64,000 bases of DNA from Scleromitrula shiraiana (GCA_028455995.1 JABELC010000003.1:1116001-1180000), one strand, 5' to 3'. Positions 12,826-24,594 are shown, numbered from the stretch's first letter. Translations and numbers: made by a program. Notes: generated by a model not told the origin, from the sequence alone.

Positions 12826-14763
12826 GGTTGTATAGTCCTACAGCCTCGTTCATTCAATGTGGGAAAGGTATTTGGAGATCCACATATGAGCTTCTATTTA
12901 AAAAGGTATGACGAGATGTATTGTGGGACAAGTGGAATGAATGCATTAATTTGATTGAAGAACTGTCGACGGCATGCAGCTCTACAGTCTCACTACAACA
13001 TTGCGATTTGCAACATTAATACCGGTAGACCATTTGCACTTTGAGAAATATCTTGAGAATGAGAGAAAAAACCAAAAATACAAAATAAAACGAGGCTGAC
13101 AATTCAATGTGACGCAAATGTACCCATACCTGCAGATTATTGCTGCCCTATGCAGCAGTTCAGTCGGGTCGGGCCCCACTCATTACCGAATAACTGACTG
13201 CCAACGCACTGAACACTCTGGAAATGAAAAAAACTGGTTATATCTAGATACATCAGGCTATTTAAAAATGCATGAATGCCCGTGGTAATTCTCCAACTTT
13301 CCAATGCTTGTATAAAGTGCAGAGTACAAGAAGCGGTCAACGAGTCAGAATGATCAGAGGGAATACTATCAGACCAAATCTTTCAAAGGATTGATGTTCC
13401 AATTCTTTTAAGAGGAAAGTCCAAGTTTCTGCTATAGAGGTTCCGCAATATGAACTATGAAAACCCTTGCCCGTCTAGTCTCGTTGTATCGTGTAGCTTG
13501 GAGAGCTCTTCTCATGAACCATTACTCAAGCGTGTTTTAAGTGAGGGCCGGGGTAGGAACATTAATACTAGTACTATTAAGCGATTTGGTGTTGATTTCC
13601 GCCGAGTCAATGTGTTTTTATTATCTTTATTTAAATATAATAATATATTTTATTTAAAAAAAAGAATAGTTTTAAAAAATGATATATATATGAAATTATT
13701 GATTGTTTATTCAAACGTATAAATTATATTTAAATCAGGGATTTTTCATTAATTTAATATAAATATTTGAATATGTTGACACTGGCATTTGGTGATAAAT
13801 TCGGAGTTTTTGAGTGCCCGGCCCTCACATAAAACACGCTTGAGTAGGAGTGAGAAGCATATGATAATGACGGCGATAAATTTCTGGCACCGCATTCTAC
13901 CACTTGGCATCTAACATATATGCACATGCGTAGCTCGGTAGCTTCCAATTGATAACTGATGAGATTTTGGGAAATTGATGATGAGGATTATTGCATGCAA
14001 TATTTGTTAAACAAAAATTGTGCGGGGTATGTGGCTAGGGTCTAGCTTCAAGTGCTACGATGTAAGCGTGTGGCTGAATTCATCCCAGTCGATATGAGAA
14101 ATGAATAATCAGACATCCATCCTTCCTGGGTGTTGCTCTCTGACAGATTTTTGAGGTTATTCGGCAATTTGCGCGTGCTGCAATTTTAATTTAACCGAGT
14201 ACCTAGGTATGAGTGAAGCATTTCTGACAAGTGCCAAATATGTTGTCTATTTAAACTCAAGAAACTTGCCATACTATACAATAACATGTCATTACCATAG
14301 CAGCAATTATGCACATTACTCAAACATCCTTCATCTTACTCCTGCATCGCTTTTGAGATACAAACAAACTACATCCTGCATACTAGATTGAATGTTCCTC
14401 ATCATTTAATCCTTACCTGAAGTTTCTCTCCAACTCTCTATGATATGATTTTGCAGTTTGTTAAATAAAATGTTCCAGCAAAGCTTTCGATGCAACAGAA
14501 CTTGATTACCTAGAGCCACTGTATTACGAATAGATCCTTCAATATAATACAGATAACCACCATCTAAATACACCATAGAGAACCCGCTACTTTCAATACG
14601 GAACTCTCTCCAAAGAGCCATGTCCAACTATATCCGAGTGAATTAATCTATTGCATGATCCTAAACTACTTATGCGACTGACTGTTAGATTTATTGAATT
14701 TGGTCTAACCCCCGAGCACGACTCCGCATACCTTTGAGCCTGACGTCTACCCCACCTCAAACA
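12826..14763. other. Intergenic region containing a TIR element
   Basis: Apart from the inverted-repeat element at 13525-13844 I see no gene. The frame on the minus strand at 14406-14627 has no recognisable domain. The left end should carry the AAA-ATPase promoter and the right end the promoter of the rightward acidic-protein gene. Confidence 0.5.
13525..13844. mobile_element. 320-bp MITE-like element with 28-bp TIRs, AT-rich core, TA flanks
   Basis: The left end CTCAAGCGTGTTTTAAGTGA continues as GGGCCGGG. The reverse complement of 13817-13844 is the same sequence with one mismatch in 28. Both ends are bordered by TA (13523-13524 and 13845-13846), the target duplication of Tc1/mariner/pogo elements. 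The core, about 13610-13790, is extremely AT-rich with no open frame, as expected after repeat-induced point mutation. It encodes no transposase, so it is a non-autonomous or decayed copy. The CTTCTCA just outside both ends could mean that the true ends lie further out. Confidence 0.75.
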
Positions 14764-16553
14764 ATGTCATATGACGGATATCTAGATACTGATGAGGATG
14801 AGCGTGAGATCAATGAGTCTGAACCCGGCGAAGATACTAGCAGTGAAGAGGAAAATGACGATCTTGAAGGCGATAACGAAGAAACAAACCCTGGAGATGA
14901 ACTCATGTGGTTTGGATCACGAGCTGGGAAAAAATTCGATGAATTGGAAGATTGGTATGTAAATTATTTTGTGAAGGAGTACTATAAAGCAACTCATTCA
15001 GCATCAGAAAATGTAAGTCTTTATGACTGTTTTCCACGTATCATACAAGTTGATCCAGCCTGACATTCCTTCTTCTTGCAGCTTATCAGGTTTAAAGATT
15101 TGTACGATCGTAAGGAAGCTTGGATCGAGATGAAGCAATCGAGAATTGCCCCAGGAAAAATCCCTATGTGGTTTGGCAAATATGATGGAACTCTTTTTGA
15201 GGAACTTGAAGATTGTTATGTGAATTTCTTGCTCAACAACTGGGAAACGGATCCCCTAAATTGTGGGCGAAATGTGAGATAACTTATGCAACGCTGCTTG
15301 ATCTACCGATTAATGTTTGTCTATAGACGATAAGATTTAAAAAGCTCTCAGACAGATATGATTCCTGGCTAGCAGCCAAGCATGCTCGGAGAAAGAGTCC
15401 AGGTTCAATCCGTATCTGGTTCGGGGAGGATAAAGGCCGAGAATTTCGTACAATATACCGGAGCCAACCCAGGAAGTGGAGATGGCTTATCAATAAGCAT
15501 CGTCGCTGGGCACCGAGACTTCTGGCTATTGCCAAGGACTACGAAGAGTATTTGCTAACACATAGACGGAAGCAACCTGCTTTCCGAAAAGCCCCAACAA
15601 TTGTGAACCCGGTAGGAGAAAAACTGAGCACGCAAGATGACTATCCACCATCTGATGTAGGATCTTATGATTCTGACAATGGTTTTGTGGTTCATGACGA
15701 GGACAGCGAAGGTGAAAGTTTTATTGGAGATCAAGATACAGATGGAGGTGACAATGGAGATGTTGATGATGATGACGAGGACGAGGACGAAGACAGCTCA
15801 GATATGCATGAAGAACAAGGGGTAAATGCGACAACTTCAAGACCTCAACCGGACGATTACCAATACATTGAGAGCGATGAAGATTTGCCAGAAATTAGGG
15901 AAATATTCGAGCGTGCGGCAAACCCCTCTGCTTTCCTATCAGCAAGATGCTCGAGAAAAACAGTACTAGACGTGGAAAGTGGAGACGAATCAGACGAGAT
16001 AGTTTCTCCATCTAAGAGGAGGACTCCAAGAAGAGCTGCTCAATCAGTTGCAGAAATAGAGAGTAAAAATGAGTCTGAAAAGATTATTTCTCCATCTAAG
16101 CGGAGGACTCCAAAAAGAGCCATTGGAGCAAAGATAACTTCTCTTGTCGAATCTGGAAATGAGGGAGAATCAGGTATTTGCAACAACGACAACCCTCAAG
16201 GGAATAGTTCACTTGAGTATCCATTTACAACATCAGCTACAATTAAGTCAGCAAATGGTGGGATGCCAAAGTTAGATGGCAGCATTGATGATTCTGATTC
16301 AGACATTCCTATCCCAAAATCCACTCGGAAGAGACGAAACAGCCAATCCCCACAAAAAGAAAACGCAGTGTCGGTAAACCACAACTCGGGCAGTGATTCG
16401 GATATAATATTGACACAAAGAACTCCTCAGAAGACGCGGGGGAAAAGAGCTAGGAGGCTGTCAGATAGCTCAGATTCTGCTACAATTTTGACAACTCCTG
16501 TTAGGAAAAGAGGGCGGATGGCAGGCAAAATCAACAAAGGATTGACGGTATAG
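14764..16553 (+). CDS. Acidic probable nuclear protein with exon-encoded repeats
   Basis: Exons 14764-15012, 15082-15273 and 15327-16553 give 555 residues. I do not recognise a named family. The N-terminal third contains a roughly 65-residue unit repeated three times. Each unit begins near [ILM]-x-[MI]-WFG-x4-G-x2-F and ends with IRFK-x-L-x-DR-x3-[AS]-W. Units 1 and 2 share FxELEDxYVN, which is degenerate in unit 3. Both introns fall at the same point of the unit, between Asn and [LT]-IRFK, both in phase 0, which indicates exon duplication. The C-terminal part is disordered: an Asp/Glu run near residues 230-250, two copies of SPSKRRTP followed by basic residues, and several KR clusters that could be nuclear localisation signals. 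The start is the first in-frame ATG; an upstream TTG frame was disregarded. Confidence 0.78.
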
Positions 16554-17004
16554 TCAGCATTCCAAGTGTGTAATTTGCTTTGGGGAATTCTTGTAGATGC
16601 GTTGAAGTTCTATGTATGATACGAAAAGTTGAGACTGGGCGGTTGGGAATGTCCGTAGCGAAAGCCTCACTACGAGCTAGGGTGACTTAATAATAGGAGC
16701 ATATACTATTTACGTAATTTTACAAAGTAAACTGACATATCAGTATCAGTATCATCAGTATATTAAAAGACATGTATTTCTAGATCTGGAAATAAAATAA
16801 GCACCTTAAGAAACATGTTTTTACTTCTCCCAAAATGCAATAGTAAGCTATTTTACATTTAGTAAGATATTATTCTTATCCGACTAGAGCTTTCTGCTAC
16901 CCCTCACTTATATAACATCATATACTACGAAATCGACATAAACTTCTGCTCTGGTTTATGGTTTATCGCCAATTGAGCAGAATCAATTAAACAACAATGC
17001 ACAG
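16554..17004. other. Intergenic spacer
   Basis: 3' flank of the acidic-protein gene and promoter of the downstream FPGS paralogue, both on the plus strand. No other feature is seen apart from short CAGTAT repeats near 16740. Confidence 0.5.
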
Positions 17005-18687
17005 ATGATGAACCCTTTAGCTTTACCGCAGTTTATTCGGCATGTAACAACGAAATCAATGTGGAGGGCTCTCAGTTGTCGCTCCCACGATTATTACCCT
17101 CGATACTCCAGCACAATGGCTGCCGCAAAAGGCCGCAGCTACGAGGATGCAATTTCTCTTCTCGATAGCCTGCAGTCAAACCGTGCAATTGTTTCTTCCA
17201 TCTCTGACGCGTCGAGAGATATGAATTTGGATGCTATTCCTGAAATGATTGAATGGACGCGAAAGGCGGGGTACGAGGCTGAAGATTTTATAAAGCGCGG
17301 ACTGAGATGTATACATGTAGCTGGAACGAAAGGGAAAGGCAGCGTATGCGCCATGGTAGATAATATTCTACGACAGTATCGATCTCAAGGAACTGGCGAT
17401 ATTGTTGGGGCGGGAGGGGAAGCAGTCTCCAGGAAGAGGACGGGTCTCGGGAAGATTGGACTATATACCTCGCCTCATCTGATGACGGTTCGAGAGAGAA
17501 TACGAATCGATGGCTCTCCGATTTCCGAATCCCTATTTACACGATATTTCTTCGAGCTTTGGGACCGATTCTCTCATGCTGCGGCGACTTCTGCTACCCC
17601 GCATTCAGATCCCACTTCCTCCGTTACAAAACCTGGGTATTTTCGATATCTTACAATAATGGCACTACATATATTTATGGAAGAGGGAGTGGAAACGGCA
17701 ATCGTTGAATGCGGAATCGGAGGGGAATACGATAGCACGAATATCCTGCCCGCGGAAGTTGTTACTACGACTGCGATCACAAAGTTGGGGATTGACCATG
17801 TTGGGATGCTCGGAGATACAATCGAGAAGATCGCTTGGCACAAGGCAGGTATAATGAAGGCAGGGATTCCAGCCTTCACAGTGCCTCAGCTCCCGGAAGC
17901 TCAAGAAGTTTTGGAGGCGCGTTCGAAGGAGAAGGGTGCTAGTCTAGAGGTGGTGCGCCGACACCAGGGACTTGAAAATGGATCAATTGAACTGGGCGCA
18001 GAGGGAGAATTTCAGAAGGATAACGCTAGTCTGGCAATGGCCGCTGCAGCTTCTCATCTATCTACTCTTGGGATTCAAGACGTACCCTCAATTCAAGAAT
18101 TGACTTCTTCTCGCGACGCGGTTCCGCAAAAGTTTATCGACAGTCTTAAAATGATCAAATGGGCCGGCAGATGCGAGGTTGTGGTTGACGGCAACATTGA
18201 ATGGCTTATCGATGGCGCGCATACGGTAGACAGTCTGAAGGAAACTAGGCATTGGTATAACTCCAAGTTGAAGGAAGCTTACAATGAAGGAAGGCCTCCC
18301 ACCAAGAAAATGTTGATTTTCAACCAGCAAGATCGCAACCCCAAACCGCTTCTCGTCTCCTTGTTATCTTGTGAATTATTGCCATACGGAAAATTTTCCC
18401 GCCATCTTGGTGATGCAAGAGAATTTACATTTGCTGCATTCTGTACCAATGTCCCTTTTAAAGGTGAAATGGAGGCAGAAAATTTAGAACATCAAGAGAA
18501 TACTGCAAAATGGTATTCAAATATTGATAGAAATGCATTGTACATGACATATGGGAGTATAGAAGAAGCTGTGGAACTTGCGAGAAGGATATCGGAAGAT
18601 GAGGATAGGGTGTTCGTGTTAGTGACAGGAAGTTTACATCTGGTTGGCGGTCTTATGAAGGTTTTAGAGAAGCAAAAAAAGAGTTGA
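17005..18687 (+). CDS. Folylpolyglutamate synthase paralogue (intronless)
   Basis: One exon of 560 residues. FPGS adds glutamates to tetrahydrofolates using ATP, retaining them in cell and mitochondrion for one-carbon metabolism. Visible motifs are the P-loop HVAGTKGKGS (about residues 104-113), GLYTSPHL, VRERIRI, the metal/folate region VECGIGGEYDSTNI, GIDHVGMLGDTIEKIAWHKAG, and the C-domain WLIDGAHTVDSLKE. Length is slightly above the usual 480-530. Residues 1-37 are Arg/His/Ser-rich without acidic residues, like a mitochondrial presequence. A second ATG (M38, nt 17116) lies just before the conserved SYEDAISLL, so initiation there would give a cytosolic form. It is tail to tail with a second FPGS gene (18923-20687). 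It diverges more from canonical fungal FPGS than that copy and may have a specialised role. Confidence 0.92.
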   Translation: MMNPLALPQFIRHVTTKSMWRALSCRSHDYYPRYSSTMAAAKGRSYEDAISLLDSLQSNRAIVSSISDASRDMNLDAIPEMIEWTRKAGYEAEDFIKRGLRCIHVAGTKGKGSVCAMVDNILRQYRSQGTGDIVGAGGEAVSRKRTGLGKIGLYTSPHLMTVRERIRIDGSPISESLFTRYFFELWDRFSHAAATSATPHSDPTSSVTKPGYFRYLTIMALHIFMEEGVETAIVECGIGGEYDSTNILPAEVVTTTAITKLGIDHVGMLGDTIEKIAWHKAGIMKAGIPAFTVPQLPEAQEVLEARSKEKGASLEVVRRHQGLENGSIELGAEGEFQKDNASLAMAAAASHLSTLGIQDVPSIQELTSSRDAVPQKFIDSLKMIKWAGRCEVVVDGNIEWLIDGAHTVDSLKETRHWYNSKLKEAYNEGRPPTKKMLIFNQQDRNPKPLLVSLLSCELLPYGKFSRHLGDAREFTFAAFCTNVPFKGEMEAENLEHQENTAKWYSNIDRNALYMTYGSIEEAVELARRISEDEDRVFVLVTGSLHLVGGLMKVLEKQKKS

Positions 18688-18922
18688 GGAGTTATTGGGA
18701 GAGTAAGAATGGGTGGGCGTGGATCTGGTTAAGGAGTTTATGTGTGAATAATACCCGATTTGAGCGCGAACAATAGGAGTTTACTATATTATTCTTATTG
18801 AATCTACGCATATAATCTAAATCACCTTTTGAATCCCATGTACAAGATAAGCTAATCATATCTCAGCGATATGAAACCCTAGATGAGATCTTACTCTATT
18901 CTCTGCGCTACAGTTAATGCGA

Positions 18923-20687
18923 TCACAGGGCATCCACTGACTCTAAACTTCCTAATGCTCTCCCAACTAGGTGCACACTGCCAGTGATCAGAACATGAGC
19001 ATGAACATCGTCGGATGCTATGCTCCGGGCGTATTCGAATGCGTCCTCCACACTTGGGAGGACCTGTATAACGGTCGAGGAGTCTGAATCAAGCGATTGC
19101 CATTTCTCTGCAAATGCCTTTTGCATTGTAAGTTCCGAAATGACTTTGGAATCATAGGCAAGATTCACGAAATCTGTTCAAATTAGCGGACCTTCCTATT
19201 TAACAGTTGGTAACACATGATGAACAAACACATACCTTTCTTCAAACTATCTTCTTTCTGAATGGAGGTGGTGCAAAATATAACATGGTCAAATTTCACA
19301 ACGTCTTGAGTTGCACGGTGCAGTCCTTCTAGAAGCCCAATAGCCTCGCGATGGCCCTGTTGGTTGAATATAAGAACTCGAGGTCCGGTCCTGAGAATTG
19401 ATTTAGAATGGAATTTGTGAAGCCGAGGAATCATACCTACTTTTCCTGAACTTCTTCCCCAAACCACCTTGCTGCAACTTTAATACTGTCTGCGGTATGT
19501 GCACCATCCAGATACCATGTGACATTTCCATCGACTTTAGTTTCGCATCGTCCGCGCCAAACAACTTTTTCCAAGGCGTCCACGAATTCTTGAGGTAGCG
19601 ATTCGGGTGATGTCTTGAAAGCCGGGTCTAATTTTTCCAGCACTGTTTCACTCAAAGCGATAGCGAGACTGGCATTTCCCCTCTGAAAATCTGCAGCAGG
19701 CTTGATCTTTGCCGTCTTCAACCTCGGATCCAGATCTACTACTCTAAGAGTCCTCACTCCTCTTTCCGTAGCTCTTTTCTCCACCACTTCCATTGCATCC
19801 CGAGGTTGTTTCACTGTAAATGATGGTACTCCCGTCTTCTGAATCCCAGCCTTGTGCCAGGCGATCTTATCAATTGTTTCACCAAGTGTAAATGTATGAT
19901 CAATACCTAACGACGAGATGCCGGTCGCTGTTGGCCGATCCACGATATTTGTCGAGTCATACTCACCACCAACGCCAACTTCATAAACTGCAGCATCGAC
20001 ACCCTCTTGAATAAAAACGTGATATGACATTAAAGTGAGATATCTAAAGTAGACAGGCTTCTCGACTGGGTCTTTAGAAGAAGCCGATGCTGCCTCGAGA
20101 CGATCCCATACTTCGAAAAAATATTTCGTAAATAGATCAGCAGGCAGAGGAGCTGAATTTATGCGAATACGTTCGCGAACAGCGATGAGATGGGGAGATG
20201 TAAATAATCCAACTTTTCTGGGCAAACCATGTGACTTTCTATGATGAGAAAGAATAGAGTCAACATAGGCGCATGTTGAGCCTTTTCCCTTGGTTCCAGC
20301 GACATGAACGATATTTAATTTCTCGAGATCATCTTGCTGATAATGCATCAGCAATTACCATAGTATCAAATGACAAGAAGCTTACTGTATAACCTATTCG
20401 AGTTAAACATTTTCTCATCTCTAAATTTGCGCCTTCATCAATCTTGATACCAGCATCCCATCGTTTCTTAAGAACCTCGTATGGCGTCTGAAGAGTATTC
20501 AGAGCATTGATAGCATCCTACATCAGGGTCAGTCAAAATACACACCCAGCAGGGTATAACAAACATCATAGGTTCTCTCTGCCATTATGGCAATAAATCG
20601 TCGAGCTTGATCACATCGAGGAACACGCAGTGAAACGGGAGATAATTTTAGGGATCTCAAACAAACCCTATGAGATTGTGCCCACAT
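18923..20687 (-). CDS. MET7: Folylpolyglutamate synthase, canonical copy
   Basis: Five exons (20687-20565, 20517-20386, 20336-19441, 19390-19236, 19173-18923) give 518 residues. Motifs: IVHVAGTKGKGST, GLFTSPHLIAVRERI, VGVGGEYDSTN, GIDHTFTLGETIDKIAWHKAG, WYLDGAHTADS and RVLIFNQQG, the full FPGS set. Two in-frame ATGs matter. The upstream one (20687) adds a 34-residue Arg-rich, acid-poor leader beginning MWAQSHRVCLRS and including LRVPRCDQARR, a good mitochondrial presequence. The downstream one (20585) starts MAERTYD, directly before the conserved DAINALNTLQTPYEV. Dual starts yielding mitochondrial and cytosolic FPGS are established for the mammalian enzyme; here this is inference. The symbol is by similarity to the yeast FPGS gene. 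The neighbouring paralogue at 17005-18687 converges on it with only about 235 bp between stops. Confidence 0.92.
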
Positions 20688-21191
20688 ATCATATCAATAA
20701 CGTGGTGTCATAAATATTGAAGATGCTGCTTAGGATTTTATCAACAAACCTTCTAAGCTTTGTTGTCGTCAAAGCGGCGTAAATTATTCTAAAAGCGGCG
20801 CGGTTATATCCGTCCGGAAAGATTCCCCTCAATTTCCGGAGCTTAATGATTGTGAAATATTCAACCAACAACTTCAGATGGATGAATGACAAGGCGTATC
20901 TCGGCCATTTGTCAGCCGTTGGCGACGAATGAAGCCGCTTTGTTGGGAGCATACCGAATAGGTGGAATCATTCGTTTCCCGTTGATTTTACACTGGAAAT
21001 ACGGAGTCCAGACCAATGAGGAAGCCATTGGAAGTGGGGTTGGAACGGATTATGGTGTGCTTGCAGGGTAAATGCAAGTAGTGCTGCAAGTCCGGCGGGG
21101 CATGTAGTGTATATAAACATAAACTCAATTACTTTCACTTACTTGTTCAAGATAGAAGAGACGGTTAATGCAATTTACCATGATATGAACC
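20688..21191. other. Divergent promoter region (FPGS / MFS transporter)
   Basis: About 0.5 kb separates the leftward FPGS gene from the rightward transporter, so both promoters must lie here. Minor open frames on both strands look like chance. No specific regulatory motif could be assigned. Confidence 0.5.
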
Positions 21192-23131
21192 ATGGCCGGA
21201 AGTTCGTCTCTCAGTGATGACATCTCTATGAATGTAGATGGCCTACCAAATGTTCCAAAAGGTAATGCCGGGGGTATATCGGAGAAGAAGATTTTGGAAC
21301 AAACAATGGGGGTGGATCCGATTGTCGTGAGGGTAGAAACTCAATTTTCTGAAAGAGAGATGACTCTTCGGCAAGTGGCACCCTTAGTCCTTGTACTTAC
21401 TGGTGCTACATTTCTCGTGGTAACTATCATTCCCAAGCTGTTTGTTGGTGCTGCTAACATCGCAAAAGACAACTTCAGCTCAGGCTGTAATCATAATTCT
21501 ACCCGAAATTTGTGAAGACCTTGACATTCCTCAAGATAGACAGCAATGGGTAGTTTCCTCATATGCTCTAACTTCAGCTGCGTTTCTTCTCTTGTGGGGC
21601 AAACTTGGAGATGTCTACGGTAGAAAACTACTATTCATTCTTGGGGCGGCATTCACAGCTGCGTTTTCCATTGGAGTTTCGTTCTCCCCAGGAGAGATAT
21701 GTTTATATGTTATGCGGGCTCTGCATGGAACGGTGAACAATATACTGGTCTTAGTGGCATAGCATCGCACTAATACATTATTCCTAGGCATCAGCTGTCA
21801 CGATACCAACAGCAATTGGCATAATTGGTCATACTATACCACCCGGACGGGTAAAGAATTATAGTTTTGCATTTTACTCGGGGGGTGCTCCAATAGGTTC
21901 TGTAATGGGGAATCTTCTGGTATGTGCTCTCATCTCTAGCAATAGAAATTTTTAGTTTGACAATGGTTGTAGGGCGGCATTATCTCTCAATGGGCAAGTT
22001 GGAAAGTGGTGTTCTTTGCAATCGCTGGAGCCTCAATTACAATCGCTGTAGCTGCCATATTTGTCGTTCCGAAAGAGCCACCCAGAGGGGATGACGAGGA
22101 TAGCTTGCGCGCATCAGGTGTAGATTGGGGTGGTGCATTTCTCTTCACTGCTGGTCTTTTGCTATTACTATTTGGTTTATCGGAAGGGGGCTCAACTGGA
22201 TGGAGAGCTCCCGCAGTTATTTCTACCTTGGTAATTTCCGGTTGTCTACTTGTTGTCTTTGTATTTTGGGAACATCATAGAGAGGCTAGGACTACGAGCG
22301 AGCCATTGATGAGAGTATCAACATTCAAGAATAAGCGCTTCTCCATTGCAATGGTTATAATTACTCTATTTTCTGCAGGTTTCACGAACTTTTGCCTATA
22401 TACCACATACTAGTATGTTTCACCCCCAATCAACAGCCCTGAATTCTAATTTCTCGATGCAGCTACCAGGATTACCAACTCCTCGATCCAATACAGACTG
22501 CACTTCGGTATATCCCACTTGGTGTTGTTGGCGGTATGCAATCATATGTACTCTATATATCATGTGAATCAATTTTGACTGAAATACAGGAATCACTACT
22601 GTTGGATCCGGGTATCTTCTGGCTCGCATAAAAGGAAACTATATTTTGATGTTTGGACTAGGTTCAGCATTCGTTGCTAATCTTCTTTTCGCTGTTCCAA
22701 TTCCTCCTACAACCACATACCTTGCATACGGCTTCCCAGCAATGACTCTCGCCGCTTTCGGTGCCGATACTGTTTACCCATGCCTTGGTCTCTTCACAAC
22801 ACAGGCACTACCTCGCAAAGACCAATCAGTCGCAGGAGCAATGTTTCAGACAATGGCAGCTCTCGGGCGAGCCATGCCATTACCAGTCACATCTGCAATC
22901 CAGCAAGCTGTCCAAAAGAAAGAACTGAAAGCTGGAATGGCTCAAATGCAAGCTTACCTGCAGGGACTAAGGGCTGCCGAGCAGTTTTGTGTTGGATGTA
23001 TGGCAACTTCATTGGGCTTGACCATATTTGGACTACGAAATATAGGCAAAATAGGAATGTCGAAGAAATTAGGCACTGTAGCACCCAGAATTGTCAGAGA
23101 GAACGAGAAGGAGAACGATGAACAGGTTTGA
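21192..23131 (+). CDS. DHA2-type major facilitator (14-TM drug:H+ antiporter-like)
   Basis: Six exons (21192-21419, 21469-21732, 21788-21919, 21973-22412, 22463-22533, 22590-23131) encode 558 residues. About 65 hydrophilic residues precede the first helix (VAPLVLVLTGATFL). Motif A reads GKLGDVYGRK in the loop after WVVSSYALTSAAFLLLW, diagnostic of MFS. ASAVTIPTAIGIIGHTIPPG and SFAFYSGGAPIGSVMGNLLGG match the DHA2 motif C region. Hydrophobic segments and length fit 14 helices in the plasma or vacuolar membrane. Such proteins export drugs, toxins or small metabolites by proton antiport; the substrate cannot be deduced. No biosynthetic genes adjoin it. The first intron uses a GTAACT donor and a CTAACATCGCAAAAG branch/acceptor; its exact donor could shift by three bases. 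Confidence 0.9.
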
Positions 23132-23662
23132 GTATTGGCTACAATTGTTGAAACATCTTTCGACAAATCCGGTGACTTCCTGTATGTCATATTTAAAATT
23201 TGTATCGTATTGATTGGTCTATTACTTTATATTCAATCTTTATAATTTCAGTTTTTCTTGGCCAACATATATGGAAAACTTCGTTTCGTCTTGGAGGAGT
23301 TCAGCTATAGCTTGTTTTTGAGTATTTCGAGTCTTCTCAATCCTAGCTCTTGCTCGTAGTCGGTATTTTATGCTTGGCTTTCACTTTTTATTTCTCTAGA
23401 GCTTGAAGGAGATGATATCCTACAAGGTTTGATGATTTTTAGCATTGTCACTTAATGTTATGATCGCAAACTTAAAATACGTCATGAGGCATTTGCTTGA
23501 AAAAAGACTCTTATATATGTCTAACTATAAACGATTTCTCCCTGGAGCACCGCAATAATGTTCTACGCAGATATGCACCCTATTCTCGCAAACACAAAAC
23601 TTTCCAATTGCTGTATTCCGATGATGAGTTTTGCTTCACCACAGTCCCATACAACCCATTCT
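23132..23662. other. Intergenic between convergent genes
   Basis: 3' flanks of the rightward transporter and the leftward acidic protein. Small plus-strand frames at 23497-23879 overlap the last exon of the acidic protein or lack support. Confidence 0.5.
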
Positions 23663-24594
23663 TCATGAAGGCTGGATATAATCGTTAATGATCGTTTCTT
23701 CCTCTCCCCCATTTCGACTCATGAACCTAGCAGTTTGCTCCGCATCCAGACAGCCCAGGAAAGAAACGACCGAGGTCCCCCTATCATTTGCTCGAAATAT
23801 GAATTGCCTTGGAATGAATCTGAAAACCTCCTATATTGGCAGATTAGTCTTAAGTTCTCTTTCAGATAAGATCCGGTAACTTACCTCTCCCATGCTTGTC
23901 TTAAGAACGGTCGTTGTCTCCAATTCATTAACAGGCTCTGCTTTACTCGCACCTTCTGTGTTCCTGTCTCCCATGCTTGTCTTAAGAACGGTCGATGTCT
24001 CCAATTCATTAACAGGCTCTGCTTTACTCGCACCTTTTGTGTTCGTGTCACTCATGATTTCATTTTCATTCTCGTCTCCCTGGCTCTCATTATCCACACC
24101 TTCATAGTCCATACTCTCATCGTCGTCGTTATCTGCATCGTCACCCCTATAGTTATCCTCATCGTTATCACCGTTGAAACCAGCAGCCCACTCTGCATTA
24201 ATACGATTCCTCTCTACGAGTGCTCTCATATTGATCTTGCATCTACTCCACTTGCAGGACAAACCACGGTGAGTGGCTACCTTGGAATGACGGCCACCTT
24301 CCTGCCACTCGGGACTTCGCTTGCAAATAGCGAGCAGCGGCTTCCATTTGCCTTTGACTCCGGAGATGTCAATCGGTCCATTGTACACGGTACCTCTCAT
24401 AGCGGCGTATATTCTGCAGATGTATTCTTGGACTTTTGAGGAAATTAGTAGCTCTCTGGGTGTTTTAGTTAGATAGATCACCAGTACTTACATTCCATCC
24501 CCGCCTGGTATACCTTTTTCTCTTCTTTGGTGAGATAAACCAATGTATCTACACTAGGGAAAGTGCCTACGCCGTATTGATGTCGTCTAGACAT
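23663..24594 (-). CDS. Acidic repeat-containing protein of unknown function
   Basis: Three exons (24594-24492, 24432-23885, 23830-23663) give 272 residues. I recognise no family. Residues 1-125 are compact and basic (KGKWKPLLAICKRSPEWQEGG, then SCKWSRCKINMRALVERNR), possibly a small nucleic-acid or protein-binding fold. Residues about 130-170 are very acidic, with runs such as DNDEDNY and DADNDDDES. Next come two tandem 27-residue units built on GASKAEPVNELETxTVLKTS, which are near-identical in DNA. The last exon encodes 56 residues containing RQFIFRANDRGTSVVSFLG. The first intron ends at a CTACTAATTTCCTCAAAAG site; using the nearer CCCAG site would create a stop. The orientation is convergent with the transporter gene. 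Confidence 0.75.
23886..24047. repeat. Tandem duplication of an 81-bp unit inside a coding exon
   Basis: Unit 1 (about 23886-23966) and unit 2 (about 23967-24047) differ at only a handful of bases. The period is 81 bp, so the repeat preserves the frame and adds 27 residues. The near identity suggests a recent duplication, probably variable between strains. Confidence 0.88.

Noticed and set aside
21192..23131. MFS transporter as part of a biosynthetic cluster
   Set aside because: Flanked by FPGS and an unknown acidic protein; no biosynthetic enzymes adjoin it.
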